Assembly (NCBI RefSeq): GCF_004345725.1
Contig: NZ_SLXG01000011.1
Location: forward strand, 29,324-93,323
Direction: 5' to 3'
Origin: Crenobacter luteus
Lineage (GTDB): Bacteria; Pseudomonadota; Gammaproteobacteria; Burkholderiales; Chromobacteriaceae
Length of the DNA: 64,000 nucleotides
Below, one piece after another: positions 11,861-24,009 of the stretch. The notes beneath the pieces are model-generated. The model was not told where the DNA came from and made no database searches. It was given only the letters and a program-made list of their open reading frames with translations. The first letter of the stretch is position 1. Every line of letters begins with the position of its first letter. Made by a program: the position numbers and the translations under genes.

Positions 11861-11942
11861 GGAATCGGTTGATGGCCGACATTCTAACGGCAAATCGCGC
11901 CCGCATCAAAGGTTGGCCGAGGCGCGACCTGCCCGGGCTTCA

Positions 11943-15149
<3,207 letters not shown>

Positions 15150-15170
15150 TGCTTCACTCAAATAATCGGG

Positions 15171-15818
15171 TTAATTCATGCTGGCGGTGGCGAGCTTGGC
15201 GCCAAAGCCGATAAACAGGGCGCCGACGCCGCCGGCCATCGACGCGGCGAGGCGCTGGCGACGGCGGAACTCGGCGGCGACGCGCGCGCCGACCAGGATC
15301 ACCGCGGTCAGGTACAGCGCGCTGCAGGCCTGCACGATCGCGCCCAGCACGGCGAAGGTCAGCGCCGGGTACGGATAGCCCGGGTCGACGAACTGGATGA
15401 AGAAGGACACGAAGAACAGGATCGCCTTCGGGTTCAGCAGGCTGATCAGCAGCGCCTTGCGGAACGGGTTGCCGTCGTCGACCTTGCCCGTCGCGGCCTC
15501 GGCCAAGGTCTGGCCGCGCCTCAGGCGCCGCAGCGCGCCGATCAGCATCTGCAGGCCGATCCAGCCGAGGTAGGCGGCCCCCGCGTACTTCAGCACGAAG
15601 AACAGCGTCGGGTTCGCCTTGAGCACGCCGGCGACGCCGGTGGCCGACAGCAGCATCAGGATGAAATCGCCGACAAAGACGCCGCAGGCGCCCTGATAGC
15701 CCTTCTTCACGCCGCGTTGCGCCGCCACCGACAGCACGTACAGCGAATTGGGGCCCGGCAGCAGGATGATCGCGATCGTCCCCAGAACGTAGGTGGCCAG
15801 ATCGGTGATGCCGAACAT
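15171..15818 (-). CDS. LysE/RhtB-family amino-acid exporter (LeuE-like)
   Basis: A 215-residue inner-membrane exporter. It begins MFGITDLATYVLGTIAIILLPGP; the LLPGPNSLYVLS motif near residues 19-30 and the internal GVKKGYQGACGVFVGD and LLNPKAILFF segments are characteristic of the LysE/RhtB superfamily. About six membrane helices are predicted. It most resembles LeuE-type leucine exporters, but the substrate is inferred. The start has AAAGAGAGG upstream. It sits between carA and carB with short gaps (54 and 21 bp), so it is likely part of the car transcript. Confidence 0.88.
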   Translation of the reverse strand: MFGITDLATYVLGTIAIILLPGPNSLYVLSVAAQRGVKKGYQGACGVFVGDFILMLLSATGVAGVLKANPTLFFVLKYAGAAYLGWIGLQMLIGALRRLRRGQTLAEAATGKVDDGNPFRKALLISLLNPKAILFFVSFFIQFVDPGYPYPALTFAVLGAIVQACSALYLTAVILVGARVAAEFRRRQRLAASMAGGVGALFIGFGAKLATASMN

Positions 15819-15872
15819 GTTTGCCTCTCTTTCGTCGTCAGGATGAATCCGTCTTGCCGGGCCCGGTGCGCC

Positions 15873-17003
15873 TTAGGCGCGCTCTTGCATCGCCTTGATG
15901 AAGCGGTCGAACAGGTAGGCGACGTCTTCCGGGCCCGGGCTCGCTTCCGGGTGGCCCTGGAAGGAGAAAGCCGGGCGGTCGGTCAGCGCGATGCCCTGCA
16001 CGGTGCCGTCGAACAGCGAGCGGTGCGTGACGCGCACGTTGGCCGGCAGGCTGGTCTCGTCGACCTGGAAGCCATGGTTCTGGCTGGTGATCATCACGCG
16101 GCCGGAGTCGAGGTCCTGCACCGGGTGGTTGGCGCCGTGGTGGCCGAACTTCATCTTGGAGGTCTGGCCGCCGGCGGCCAGACCCAGCAGCTGGTGGCCG
16201 AGGCAGATGCCGAACACCGGCAGGCGGGTCTCGAGGATCTCGCGGATCGCGGCGATCGCGTAGTCGCACGGCTCGGGGTCGCCCGGACCGTTGGAGAGGA
16301 ACACGCCGTCCGGATTCATCGCCAGCACGTCGCGCGCCGGGGTCTGCGCTGGCACCACGGTCAGCTTGCAGCCGCGCTCGGCCAACATGCGCAGGATGTT
16401 GTGCTTGACGCCGAAGTCGTAGGCGACCACGTGGTATTTCGGCTCGGTCTGGGCGGTGTAGCCCTGGCCGAGACGCCATTCGCGGGTGTTCCACGCGTAC
16501 GGCTCGGTGCAGCTGACGACCTTGGCGAGGTCCTGGCCGGCCATCGAGCCGAAGCCGCGGGCCAGTTCGACCGCACGCGCCGGGTCGAGGTCGTCGCCGG
16601 CCATGATGCAGCCGGCCTGCGCGCCTTTTTCGCGCAAGAGACGGGTCAGCTTGCGGGTGTCGATGTCGGCGATCGCGACGACGTTGTTCTGCTTGAGGTA
16701 GTCGGACAAGGACGCGTCGGCGCGGAAGTTGCTGTGCAGCAGCGGCAGATCACGGATGATCAGGCCGGCCGCGAACACGGCGCGGGACTCGGTATCTTCC
16801 GGATTCGCGCCGACGTTGCCGATGTGGGGGTAGGTCAGGGTAACGATCTGCTTCGTATAGGACGGATCGGTAAGGATCTCCTGATACCCGGTGATGGCGG
16901 TGTTGAACACCACTTCGCCGACGGTATGGCCGGTGGCTCCGATGGCACTGCCGGTAAAGAGGGTACCGTCAGCCAAGGCAAGGATCGCGGGTACGGTTGA
17001 CAC
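15873..17003 (-). CDS. carA: Carbamoyl-phosphate synthase small subunit
   Basis: A 376-residue glutamine amidotransferase subunit that releases ammonia for CarB. A GTG start at 17003 is chosen: it gives [16 protein letters not shown], matching the family, with GGAG upstream; a second GTG at 17030 would add nine residues. The class-I GATase domain holds the nucleophile Cys (about residue 267) in FGICLGHQ and the His/Glu pair in [10 protein letters not shown]. The N-terminal domain carries [11 protein letters not shown]. It has a good promoter and a hairpin in the leader. Confidence 0.96.
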   Translation of the reverse strand: MSTVPAILALADGTLFTGSAIGATGHTVGEVVFNTAITGYQEILTDPSYTKQIVTLTYPHIGNVGANPEDTESRAVFAAGLIIRDLPLLHSNFRADASLSDYLKQNNVVAIADIDTRKLTRLLREKGAQAGCIMAGDDLDPARAVELARGFGSMAGQDLAKVVSCTEPYAWNTREWRLGQGYTAQTEPKYHVVAYDFGVKHNILRMLAERGCKLTVVPAQTPARDVLAMNPDGVFLSNGPGDPEPCDYAIAAIREILETRLPVFGICLGHQLLGLAAGGQTSKMKFGHHGANHPVQDLDSGRVMITSQNHGFQVDETSLPANVRVTHRSLFDGTVQGIALTDRPAFSFQGHPEASPGPEDVAYLFDRFIKAMQERA

Positions 17004-17063
17004 TGGCTGGCTCCTGTCTGCTGTCTGCACTTGCTGTATTTTTTCGGACGATGGATGTGAAGA

Positions 17064-17092
17064 ACGGGACCGGGCTCTCGGCCCAATCCCGT
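17064..17092 (-). promoter_or_regulatory. Hairpin in the carA leader
   Basis: The transcribed strand reads ACGGGA-TT-GGGC-CGAGA-GCCC-GG-TCCCGT, then TTCTTC. It lies between the promoter and the carA start and could be an attenuator or a stability element. Confidence 0.45.
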
Positions 17093-17108
17093 TTGGTTAA
17101 ACTTTTCA

Positions 17109-17137
17109 ATAATAACGTTTTTCTGCTTTCCGATCAA
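17109..17137 (-). promoter_or_regulatory. sigma70-type promoter of carA
   Basis: TTGATC (17137-17132), a 17-bp spacer and TATTAT (17114-17109), about 106 bp upstream of the chosen carA GTG. Confidence 0.65.
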
Positions 17138-17201
17138 GCCACCAGCCGGTGGAAAACCCGCACCGCCCGCCGCCGACGGTGGCGGCACGGGTTTGCGCCG
17201 C

Positions 17202-18986
17202 TCAGAACGCGGCGTCGTCGCAGCCGAGCACCGCGTCGGCGCCGTCCAGCAGCGACGCGGCGAGCGCCCCGACCTGCGGCAGCAAGTGCGCGCCGTAGAA
17301 GGCGGCGGTGGCGCGCTTGGCGGACAGGAAGGCGACGTCGGCGCCCTCCTCGGCCAACCTTTCCTTCGCGATCAGCGCGGCGCGCCCCATCTGCCAGCCG
17401 CCGAGCAACAAGCCCATCAGCTTGAGGAAGGCAACCGAACCGGCGGCCGGGCGGCGCGCGTCGCGCGCGAACTCGTCGACGACGTAGGCGACGCAAGCCT
17501 CGGCGCGCTCTGCGCCGTCGCGCAAGCCCTCGGCCAGACGGGCCATCTGCGCATCCGCCGACAGCGCCTCGGCGGTGCGGCGCACCTCACCGATCAGCGC
17601 ACGTGCAACACGGCCGCCGTCGGCGGCGGTCTTGCGGCCGACCAGGTCGAGCGCCTGGATGCCGGTGGTGCCCTCGTAGATCGCGGTGATGCGCGCGTCG
17701 CGGTAGTACTGCGCGACGCCGGTCTCTTCGATATAGCCCATGCCGCCGTGCACCTGCACGGCGAGGCTGGTGATGTCGTTGGCCGCCTCGGTGCACCAGC
17801 CCTTGACGATGGGGATCAGGAAGTTCAGCAGCGCCTGGTTGCGCGCCTTCTCCTCGGGGTTCGGGTGACGCGCGGCGCGGTCGAGCGCGGCGGCGGCGAC
17901 GCAGGCGAGCGCGCGCTGCGCCTCGATCTGCGCCTTCATTGTCAGCAGCATGCGGCGCACGTCCGGGTGGCGGATGATGGCGACCGGCTGCTGGTCGGCG
18001 GCGCCGATGTCGCGGCTTTGCACGCGCTCGCGCGCGTATTCGACCGCCTTCTGGTAGGCGCGCTCGGACAGCGCCAGCCCCTCGACGCCGACGCCGAGGC
18101 GCGCGTGGTTCATCATCGTGAACATGTAGGCAAGGCCCTTGTTCGCCTCGCCGACCAGGTAGCCGATCGCGCCGCCGTTGTCGCCGTAGCTCATCACGCA
18201 GGTCGGGCTGCCGTGGATGCCCATCTTGTGTTCGAGCGACACGCAGTGCACGTCGTTGCGCGCGCCGAGGCTGCCGTCGGCGTTGACGAGGAACTTGGGC
18301 ACCACGAACAGCGAGATGCCCTTCACTCCCTCGGGCGCGTCAGGCAGGCGCGCCAGCACCAGGTGGACGATATTCTCCGCCAGCTCGTGCTCGCCCCAGG
18401 TGATGAAGATCTTCTGCCCGCTGAGCTTGTAACTGCCGTCGGCCTGCGGCACCGCGCGGGTGCGCACCTGCGCGAGGTCGGAGCCGGCCTGCGGTTCGGT
18501 CAGGTTCATCGTGCCGGTCCACTGGCCGGTGGAGAGTCTGGGCAGGTAGGTGTTCCGCAATTCTTCGCTGGCGTGGTGCAGCAAGGCCTCGACGGTGCCG
18601 AGCGTCAGCATCGGCGCCAGCGAGAACGCGAGGTTGGCCGAGCACCACATTTCCTCGGCGGCGAGCGCCACCAGCGCCGGCAGGCCCTGCCCGCCGAAGT
18701 CCTGCGGCGCCCGCAGGCCGATCCAGCCGGCGTCGACGTACTGGCGCCACGCGTCGGCGAAGCCCTCGGGCGTCACCACCTTGCCGTCGACCAGACGGCT
18801 GCCGGCGTCGCCGGCGCGGTTGGTCGGCGCCAGCACGCCCTCGGCGAACTTGGCGGCCTCTTCGAGGATCGCCTCGGTCAGTTCGACGCTGCAGTCCTCG
18901 TAGCCGGGCAAGGCGCACACGGCCGGCAGCTCGGCCAGCTCGTTGAGTGCGAACAGCATGTCTTTCAGCGGGGCGTGGTAAATCAT
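17202..18986 (-). CDS. Acyl-CoA dehydrogenase, long (DmdC-like) subfamily
   Basis: A 594-residue FAD enzyme that oxidises acyl-CoA to 2-enoyl-CoA and passes electrons to ETF. It starts MIYHAPLKDMLFALNEL after AAAGGAG, with the extended N- and C-termini typical of the roughly 600-residue group that includes methylthiopropionyl-CoA dehydrogenases. Core motifs are MNLTEPQAGSDL, KIFITWGEHE and the catalytic Glu438 in IYEGTTGIQALDL. Substrate chain length cannot be predicted. Directly upstream of it are etfA and etfB, its likely electron acceptor, but a terminator separates them. Confidence 0.93.
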   Translation of the reverse strand: MIYHAPLKDMLFALNELAELPAVCALPGYEDCSVELTEAILEEAAKFAEGVLAPTNRAGDAGSRLVDGKVVTPEGFADAWRQYVDAGWIGLRAPQDFGGQGLPALVALAAEEMWCSANLAFSLAPMLTLGTVEALLHHASEELRNTYLPRLSTGQWTGTMNLTEPQAGSDLAQVRTRAVPQADGSYKLSGQKIFITWGEHELAENIVHLVLARLPDAPEGVKGISLFVVPKFLVNADGSLGARNDVHCVSLEHKMGIHGSPTCVMSYGDNGGAIGYLVGEANKGLAYMFTMMNHARLGVGVEGLALSERAYQKAVEYARERVQSRDIGAADQQPVAIIRHPDVRRMLLTMKAQIEAQRALACVAAAALDRAARHPNPEEKARNQALLNFLIPIVKGWCTEAANDITSLAVQVHGGMGYIEETGVAQYYRDARITAIYEGTTGIQALDLVGRKTAADGGRVARALIGEVRRTAEALSADAQMARLAEGLRDGAERAEACVAYVVDEFARDARRPAAGSVAFLKLMGLLLGGWQMGRAALIAKERLAEEGADVAFLSAKRATAAFYGAHLLPQVGALAASLLDGADAVLGCDDAAF

Positions 18987-19049
18987 GGTCAGCTCCTTTG
19001 CGTTGCCGCCCCAGCCCGGGCGGCGCTTCCTCGTTGGACGGCCCCGTAA

Positions 19050-19073
19050 GGTTGGCCGAGAGCTCGGCCAACC
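19050..19073 (+). repeat. Inverted pair of the 9-mer repeat (GGTTGGCCGAG / CTCGGCCAACC)
   Basis: Two copies of the window-wide 9-mer face each other with 2 bp between them. A run of seven T begins 8 bp further on the plus strand, giving a terminator-like arrangement. No plus-strand gene lies upstream; it sits between etfA and the acyl-CoA dehydrogenase gene. Confidence 0.8.
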
Positions 19074-19106
19074 CTGCCGGTTTTTTTGATGGCGGGGTCC
19101 GGATGG

Positions 19107-19137
19107 TAAAACCGCCCGGGAGCGGACTCGCGGGCGG
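19107..19137 (-). terminator. Terminator of etfBA
   Basis: The minus strand has CCGCCCG, a 12-nt loop, CGGGCGG, then TTTT, just past the etfA stop. Confidence 0.7.
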
Positions 19138-19149
19138 CGGTATTTCGAC

Positions 19150-20085
19150 TTACTTGGACAGCTCGGCCACGAGCTCGGGCACCACGGTGAACAGGTCGCC
19201 GACGATGCCGTAGTCGGCCACCTGGAAGATCGGCGCTTCCTCGTCCTTGTTGATCGCGACGATCACCTTGGAGTCCTTCATGCCGGCCAGGTGCTGGATC
19301 GCGCCCGAGATGCCGACCGCGACGTACAGTTCCGGCGCCACCACCTTGCCGGTCTGGCCGACCTGGTAGTCGTTCGGCGCGTAGCCGGCGTCGACCGCCG
19401 CGCGCGAGGCGCCGACCGCCGCGCCCAGCTTGTCGGCCAGCGGTTCGAGCACGCCGTGGAACTGCTCGGACGAGCCGAGCGCGCGGCCGCCGGAGACGAT
19501 CACCTTGGCCGAGGCCAGTTCCGGACGCTCGGACACGGTCAGCTCGGCGCCGACGAAGCGCGACAAGCCGGCGTCGTGAGCCGCGCCGACCGCCTCGATC
19601 GCGGCGGAACCGGTCTCGGCGGCGGCGTCGAAGGCGGTGGTGCGCACGGTGACGACCTTGACCGGGTCGGCCGACTTGACCGTCGCCAGCACGTTGCCGG
19701 CGTAGATCGGGCGCACGAAGGTGTCGGCCGCTTCGACGGCGACGATGTCGGAGATCTGCATCACGTCCAGCAAGGCGGCGACGCGCGGCAGCAGGTTCTT
19801 GCCGGCGGTGGTCGCCGGCGCGAATACGTGGCTGTAGTCCTTGGCGAGCTCGGCCACCAGCGGCGCGACGTTCTCGGCCAGGTTGTGCGCGTAGGCCGCG
19901 TTGTCGGCGACCAGCACCTTGGCGACGCCGGCGATCTTGGCCGCCGCGGCGGCGACGTCGCCGACGCTCTGGCCGGCCACCAGCACGTGGAGCTCGCCGC
20001 CGACGCGGGCGGCGGCGCTCGCCGCGTGGTGGGTGGCGGACTTCAGGGTTTTGCCGTCGTGTTCGGCGATCAGGAGGATGGCCAT
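19150..20085 (-). CDS. etfA: Electron transfer flavoprotein alpha subunit
   Basis: A 311-residue FAD-binding subunit (FixB family) that carries electrons from acyl-CoA dehydrogenases to ETF-ubiquinone oxidoreductase. The C-terminal FAD domain is recognisable by [33 protein letters not shown] and the signature [18 protein letters not shown] with [15 protein letters not shown]. It starts one base after the etfB stop, so the two are translationally coupled. Confidence 0.96.
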   Translation of the reverse strand: MAILLIAEHDGKTLKSATHHAASAAARVGGELHVLVAGQSVGDVAAAAAKIAGVAKVLVADNAAYAHNLAENVAPLVAELAKDYSHVFAPATTAGKNLLPRVAALLDVMQISDIVAVEAADTFVRPIYAGNVLATVKSADPVKVVTVRTTAFDAAAETGSAAIEAVGAAHDAGLSRFVGAELTVSERPELASAKVIVSGGRALGSSEQFHGVLEPLADKLGAAVGASRAAVDAGYAPNDYQVGQTGKVVAPELYVAVGISGAIQHLAGMKDSKVIVAINKDEEAPIFQVADYGIVGDLFTVVPELVAELSK

Positions 20086-20086
20086 G

Positions 20087-20836
20087 TCAGAGCACCTTCG
20101 CTTCGTTTTTCAGTTTGGCGACCAGTTCGGCGGCGTTGGCCACCTTGACGCCGGCTTTGCGCGCCGCCGGCTCGGCGACCTTCAGCACGGTCAGGCGCGG
20201 CGCGATATCGACGCCGAGCTCCTCGACCGACAGCTTGTCGAGCGGCTTCTTCTTGGCGGCCATGATGTTCGGCAGCTTGATGAAGCGCGGCTCGTTCAGG
20301 CGCAGGTCGGTGGTCACCAGCGCCGGCAGCTTCAGTTCGACGTTCTCCAGGCCGCCGTCGATCTCGCGGGTCACGAGCAGCGCGCCGTCGGCCGCCTCGA
20401 CCTTGGACGCGAAGGTGCCCTGCGGCCAGCCCAAGAGCGCGGCCAGCATCTGGCCGGTCTGGTTGGCGTCGTCGTCGATCGCCTGCTTGCCGACGATCAC
20501 CAGCTGCGGCGCTTCGCGTTCGACGACGGCTTTGAGCAGTTTGGCGACCGCCAAAGGCTCGAGCGGCGCGTCGGTTTCGACGTGCACGGCGCGGTCGGCG
20601 CCCATCGCCAGCGCGGTGCGCAGCGTTTCCTCGCAGCCCTTGACGCCGAGCGACACGGCGACGATCTCGCTCACCTTGCCGGCCTCCTTCAGGCGGACGG
20701 CTTCCTCGACGGCGATTTCGTCGAAGGGGTTCATGGACATTTTGACGTTGGCGATGTCCACATCGGAACCATCGGCCTTGGCGCGGACTTTGACGTTGTA
20801 GTCCACCACGCGTTTGACGGCGACCAGCGCTTTCAT
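20087..20836 (-). CDS. etfB: Electron transfer flavoprotein beta subunit
   Basis: A 249-residue AMP-binding subunit of ETF. The start at 20836 ([17 protein letters not shown]) is the family-standard one; GGAGG lies 11 bp upstream. Diagnostic segments are [19 protein letters not shown] and the recognition-loop region [16 protein letters not shown]. It forms a dicistron with etfA. A PsrA-like palindrome lies about 130 bp upstream, suggesting fatty-acid-responsive control. Confidence 0.96.
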   Translation of the reverse strand: MKALVAVKRVVDYNVKVRAKADGSDVDIANVKMSMNPFDEIAVEEAVRLKEAGKVSEIVAVSLGVKGCEETLRTALAMGADRAVHVETDAPLEPLAVAKLLKAVVEREAPQLVIVGKQAIDDDANQTGQMLAALLGWPQGTFASKVEAADGALLVTREIDGGLENVELKLPALVTTDLRLNEPRFIKLPNIMAAKKKPLDKLSVEELGVDIAPRLTVLKVAEPAARKAGVKVANAAELVAKLKNEAKVL

Positions 20837-20965
20837 AGGATTGACAGCCTCCCAAAATGAGGGGGATTGACGATGGATGGGGCGCCCGCCGCACCGCCCG
20901 CGCCCCTGCGCGGACGGCACGACGGCGGACGCCGCCTTGAATCGATTCTTGCCCAGCCGGGCAAA

Positions 20966-20981
20966 TCAAACAATCGTTTGA
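20966..20981 (-). promoter_or_regulatory. PsrA-like operator upstream of etfBA
   Basis: Perfect palindrome TCAAAC-AATC-GTTTGA. It fits the published PsrA-type pattern (G/C)AAAC-N(2-4)-GTTT(G/C). On the minus strand it overlaps a plausible -35 (TTGTTT) with AAGAAT 17 bp on. A near-identical box precedes the ETF-QO gene. Confidence 0.6.
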
Positions 20982-21111
20982 TCGACACGCATTCCGCCCG
21001 CGTGGCGAAAACGCAACGCGGCGCACGCAAACGTTTACGCGACTGCCCTTATGCCTTTGGCTTGGGCAGAATGGGCATTCATCTGACCTGGAACAAAAAA
21101 GGGGCGCGTTT

Positions 21112-21528
21112 GTGAAAGTGTACTTCGAAGACATCCAGTTGGGCGATTTTGCCGAATACGCCAAGACCGTGACCGAGGCCGACATCCTGCTGTTCGCCGC
21201 CGTCTCGGGCGACGACAACCCGGTCCACATCAACCAGGAATACGCCGAGACGACGCCGTTCAAGGCGCGCATCGCGCACGGCATGCTGACCGCGAGCTTC
21301 ATCTCGACCATCCTCGGCACCCGCCTGCCGGGCGAGGGCTGCATCTACCTGTCGCAGTCGACCCGCTTCAAGGCGCCGGTGAAGATCGGCGACACCGTGC
21401 ACGCCAAGGCGACCGTGATCGAGCTCGACCCGGCCAAAAAGCGCGTCAGGCTCGCGACCGAGTGCCGCGTGCGCGACGTGGTGGTGCTCGAGGGCGAATC
21501 GCTGGTGATCGCGCCCAGCCGCGGCTGA
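21112..21528 (+). CDS. MaoC-like (R)-specific enoyl-CoA hydratase
   Basis: A 138-residue hot-dog-fold protein starting at GTG (MKVYFEDIQLGD). The hydratase-2 motif SGDDNPVHINQEYA carries Asp34 and His39, equivalent to the catalytic pair of PhaJ, and AHGMLTASFIS follows. PhaJ-type enzymes turn enoyl-CoA into (R)-3-hydroxyacyl-CoA, feeding polyhydroxyalkanoate synthesis or beta-oxidation side routes. The exact substrate is not evident. Its position beside etfBA fits fatty-acid metabolism. It converges on murI across a repeat-built terminator. Confidence 0.88.
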   Translation: MKVYFEDIQLGDFAEYAKTVTEADILLFAAVSGDDNPVHINQEYAETTPFKARIAHGMLTASFISTILGTRLPGEGCIYLSQSTRFKAPVKIGDTVHAKATVIELDPAKKRVRLATECRVRDVVVLEGESLVIAPSRG

Positions 21529-21544
21529 GCGCCCGCCGGCGCGC

Positions 21545-21585
21545 AAAAAGCTCGGCCAACCTCGAAAAGGTTGGCCGAGCTTTTG
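21545..21585. terminator. Bidirectional terminator built from an inverted repeat pair
   Basis: AAAAAGCTCGGCCAACC-TCGAAAA-GGTTGGCCGAGCTTTT between convergent genes. Both arms are copies of the window-wide 9-mer extended by CC. Confidence 0.9.
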
Positions 21586-21595
21586 TCTTGTCGCC

Positions 21596-22408
21596 TCAGC
21601 CGAGCTTGACCATTTCGAGGTCGCGCATGCTGCGGCCGAGGAAGCGCTCGCCTATGGTCTGGAAGCGCAGCGGGATGTCCGACACGTAGAAGTGGTAGTC
21701 GGGCACGCCGCGCGACGGGTTCAAGAGCCCGGCCGCGGCCAGCCGCTGCGCGGTCGCCTCGGCGGTGGTGACGGCCGAGTCGACCAGCGTGACGCGGCCG
21801 TCGGTGACGTCGGTCAGCAGGGGCTTCAAGAGCGGGTAATGGGTGCAGCCGAGCACCACGGTGTCGACCTGCTCGACCAGCACCGACTTCATGTACTCGA
21901 GCGCGGTCAGCCGGGTGACCTCGTGGTCGAGCCAGCCCTCCTCGACCAGCGGCACGAACAGCGGGCAGGCCTGCGAGTAGACGCGGGTGTGCGGGTCGAG
22001 CTGGTGGATGGCGCGCGCGTAGGCGTTGCTGTTGACGGTGGTCGAGGTCGCGATCACGCCGATGTCGCCGGTGCGGGTCGCCTCGACCGCGGCGCGCGCG
22101 CCGGCGTCGATCACGTCGAGCACCGGGATGCCGCCGGCCATCTGCCGCACGCGGTCGGCGGCGACGGCGGCGATGGTGTTGCAGGCGATGATCAGCGCCT
22201 TCACCTCGCGCTTGAGCAGGAATTCGACGATCTGCTGCGTGAACTGCTCGATCGTGCCGACCGACTTCACGCCGTAGGGCACGCGCGCGGTGTCGCCGAA
22301 GTAGACGATGTTCTCGAACGGCAGGCGGTCCATCAGCGCGCGCACCACCGTGAGGCCGCCGACGCCGGAATCGAACACCCCGATCGGGCGGCAGTCCATC
22401 GTGTTCAT
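21596..22408 (-). CDS. murI: Glutamate racemase
   Basis: A 270-residue cofactor-independent racemase supplying D-glutamate for peptidoglycan. The start at 22408 (MNTMDCRPIGVFDSGVGG) has GGAG 8 bp upstream. DSGVGGLTV marks the substrate loop. The two catalytic cysteines are Cys76 in IIACNTIAA and Cys188 in LGCTHYPLL. Length is typical. The queG stop lies 28 bp upstream, so the two may share a transcript. Confidence 0.96.
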   Translation of the reverse strand: MNTMDCRPIGVFDSGVGGLTVVRALMDRLPFENIVYFGDTARVPYGVKSVGTIEQFTQQIVEFLLKREVKALIIACNTIAAVAADRVRQMAGGIPVLDVIDAGARAAVEATRTGDIGVIATSTTVNSNAYARAIHQLDPHTRVYSQACPLFVPLVEEGWLDHEVTRLTALEYMKSVLVEQVDTVVLGCTHYPLLKPLLTDVTDGRVTLVDSAVTTAEATAQRLAAAGLLNPSRGVPDYHFYVSDIPLRFQTIGERFLGRSMRDLEMVKLG

Positions 22409-22436
22409 GCCGAATCTCCGTGCTGCAAAGCGCGCA

Positions 22437-23507
22437 TCATACCACGACGCCGTGCCGGCCCAGCGCCCAGCGCACCGTCTCGGCCACCGGCGGCGACGGG
22501 TGGTCGAGCCGAGCGCGCAGCGCGGCGACCACCGCGTCCGAGCCCGGCGCGTTGCCGAGGCCGACGGCGAGGTTGGACAGCCACTTTTCGTAGCCGATGC
22601 GGTAGATCGGGCTGCCGGCGAGCCGCTCCTTGAAGTCGGCCTCGCTCCAGCCGAACAGTTCGACGAGGCCGACGTCGTCGAGGCCGTGGCGCACGGAAAA
22701 ATCGGCCTCGGCGGTATCGACCGCGAAGCGGTTCCACGGGCACACCAGCTGGCAGTCGTCGCAACCGTAGACACGGTTGCCGATCAAGGGACGCAACGCC
22801 TCGGGGATCGCGCCTTTCAGTTCGATGGTCAGGTAGGAAATGCAGCGGCGCGCGTCGACCTCGTACGGCGCGACGATGGCGCCGGTCGGACAGGCCGACA
22901 GGCACTGCGAGCAGCGGCCGCAGTGACCGTTGTCGGTCGGCTCGTCGGCCGGCAGCGGCAGGTCGGTGAACAGCTCGCCGAGGAAAAACAGCGAGCCCTG
23001 ATTCTTCGTCAGCAGCAGCGTGTGCTTGCCGCGCCAGCCGAGGCCGGCCTGCTGCGCCGCCTCGACCTCCATCACCGGCGCGCTGTCGGTGAACACGCGG
23101 TGGCCGTAGGCGCCGACCGCCGCCCCGACACGCTCGGCCAACTTCTGCAGCCGGTTGCGCAGCACCTTGTGGTAGTCGCGGCCGAGCGCGTAGCGCGACA
23201 GGTAGGCCGCGCTGCCGTCGGCGAGCACGTCCTCGGCGCGTTTCGCGCCGCCGGGCCAGTAGTTCATCCTGACGCTGACCACGGAGAGCGTGCCGGGCAC
23301 CAGCTCGTACGGCCGCGCGCGTTTCATGCCGTGCTGCGCCATATAGGCCATCTCGCCGTGCCGGCCCTCGGCCAGCCACGCCGCCAGCCGCGCCTCGACC
23401 CCCTCGGGCAGCGTCGCCGGGCCGATGCGGGCGTCGGCAAAGCCCAGTTCGAGCGCCCACGCTTTGATTTGCGCCGCCAATTCGCGATAATTTGCCGGGT
23501 TTTCCAT
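22437..23507 (-). CDS. queG: Epoxyqueuosine reductase
   Basis: A 356-residue cobalamin- and Fe-S-dependent enzyme performing the last step of tRNA queuosine synthesis. The start at 23507 (MENPANYRELAAQIK) has AGGA just upstream; longer starts would run into the divergent tsaE. Two ferredoxin-like clusters are visible, CGRCSQCLSACPTGAI and CDDCQLVCPWNRF, together with RCISYLTIE. The short C-terminal region resembles HEAT-like repeats. Start codons of queG and tsaE are only about 10 bp apart on opposite strands, so the tsaE promoter lies inside queG. Confidence 0.95.
   Translation of the reverse strand: MENPANYRELAAQIKAWALELGFADARIGPATLPEGVEARLAAWLAEGRHGEMAYMAQHGMKRARPYELVPGTLSVVSVRMNYWPGGAKRAEDVLADGSAAYLSRYALGRDYHKVLRNRLQKLAERVGAAVGAYGHRVFTDSAPVMEVEAAQQAGLGWRGKHTLLLTKNQGSLFFLGELFTDLPLPADEPTDNGHCGRCSQCLSACPTGAIVAPYEVDARRCISYLTIELKGAIPEALRPLIGNRVYGCDDCQLVCPWNRFAVDTAEADFSVRHGLDDVGLVELFGWSEADFKERLAGSPIYRIGYEKWLSNLAVGLGNAPGSDAVVAALRARLDHPSPPVAETVRWALGRHGVVV
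23464..23491 (+). promoter_or_regulatory. Candidate tsaE promoter inside queG
   Basis: TTGATT (23464-23469), a 16-bp spacer and GATAAT (23486-23491), about 27 bp before the tsaE start. Confidence 0.5.
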
Positions 23508-23517
23508 AGATTCCTGC

Positions 23518-24009
23518 ATGGTCATGAATGATAGCAGCCTCGCGTCCGGCCACCTCGCCGACGAAACCGCCACGCTGGCGCTGGGCGCCGCGCTCGCGCG
23601 CGCCGTCGCCGCCGGCACGGTGATCTACCTCGAAGGCGAGCTGGGTGCCGGCAAGACCACCCTGACGCGCGGCCTGCTGCGCGCGCTCGGCCACGCCGGC
23701 CGCGTCAAGAGCCCGACCTACACGCTGGTCGAGAGCTACCCGCTGCCCGGCCTCACGGCGCACCACTTCGACCTGTACCGGATGGCCGACCCGGAGGAGT
23801 GGGAAGACGCCGGCTTTCGCGAACTCTTCGACGAGACCAGCGTCTGTCTGGTCGAATGGCCGGAAAAGGCCGCCGGCCTGGTGCCGCCGCCGGACCTGAC
23901 GCTGTCGCTCGCGATCGACGGCGACGGCCGCCGCTATCGTCTACACGCCCACACCCCGAACGGACACGCATGTCTCAATCGACTTTCGACCCCGTCCGCC
24001 GGCGCCTAG
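23518..24009 (+). CDS. tsaE: tRNA t6A modification ATPase TsaE
   Basis: A 163-residue P-loop ATPase that works with TsaB, TsaD and TsaC to make N6-threonylcarbamoyladenosine in tRNA. Walker A is GELGAGKTT (40-48). [12 protein letters not shown] and [19 protein letters not shown] are family hallmarks, and LVEWPEKA follows. Two in-frame ATGs (23518 and 23524) are possible, neither with a clear ribosome-binding site. Its last 40 bases overlap amiC, so the genes are coupled, an order common in beta- and gamma-proteobacteria. Confidence 0.94.
   Translation: MVMNDSSLASGHLADETATLALGAALARAVAAGTVIYLEGELGAGKTTLTRGLLRALGHAGRVKSPTYTLVESYPLPGLTAHHFDLYRMADPEEWEDAGFRELFDETSVCLVEWPEKAAGLVPPPDLTLSLAIDGDGRRYRLHAHTPNGHACLNRLSTPSAGA

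Noticed and set aside
16193..16205. GTGGCCGAG and similar words counted as further copies of the 9-mer
   Set aside because: They differ at the first or a later base. Only exact matches were counted, and near-matches such as TTCGGCCAA (for example near 42750, 46934 and 57327) were left out of the total.
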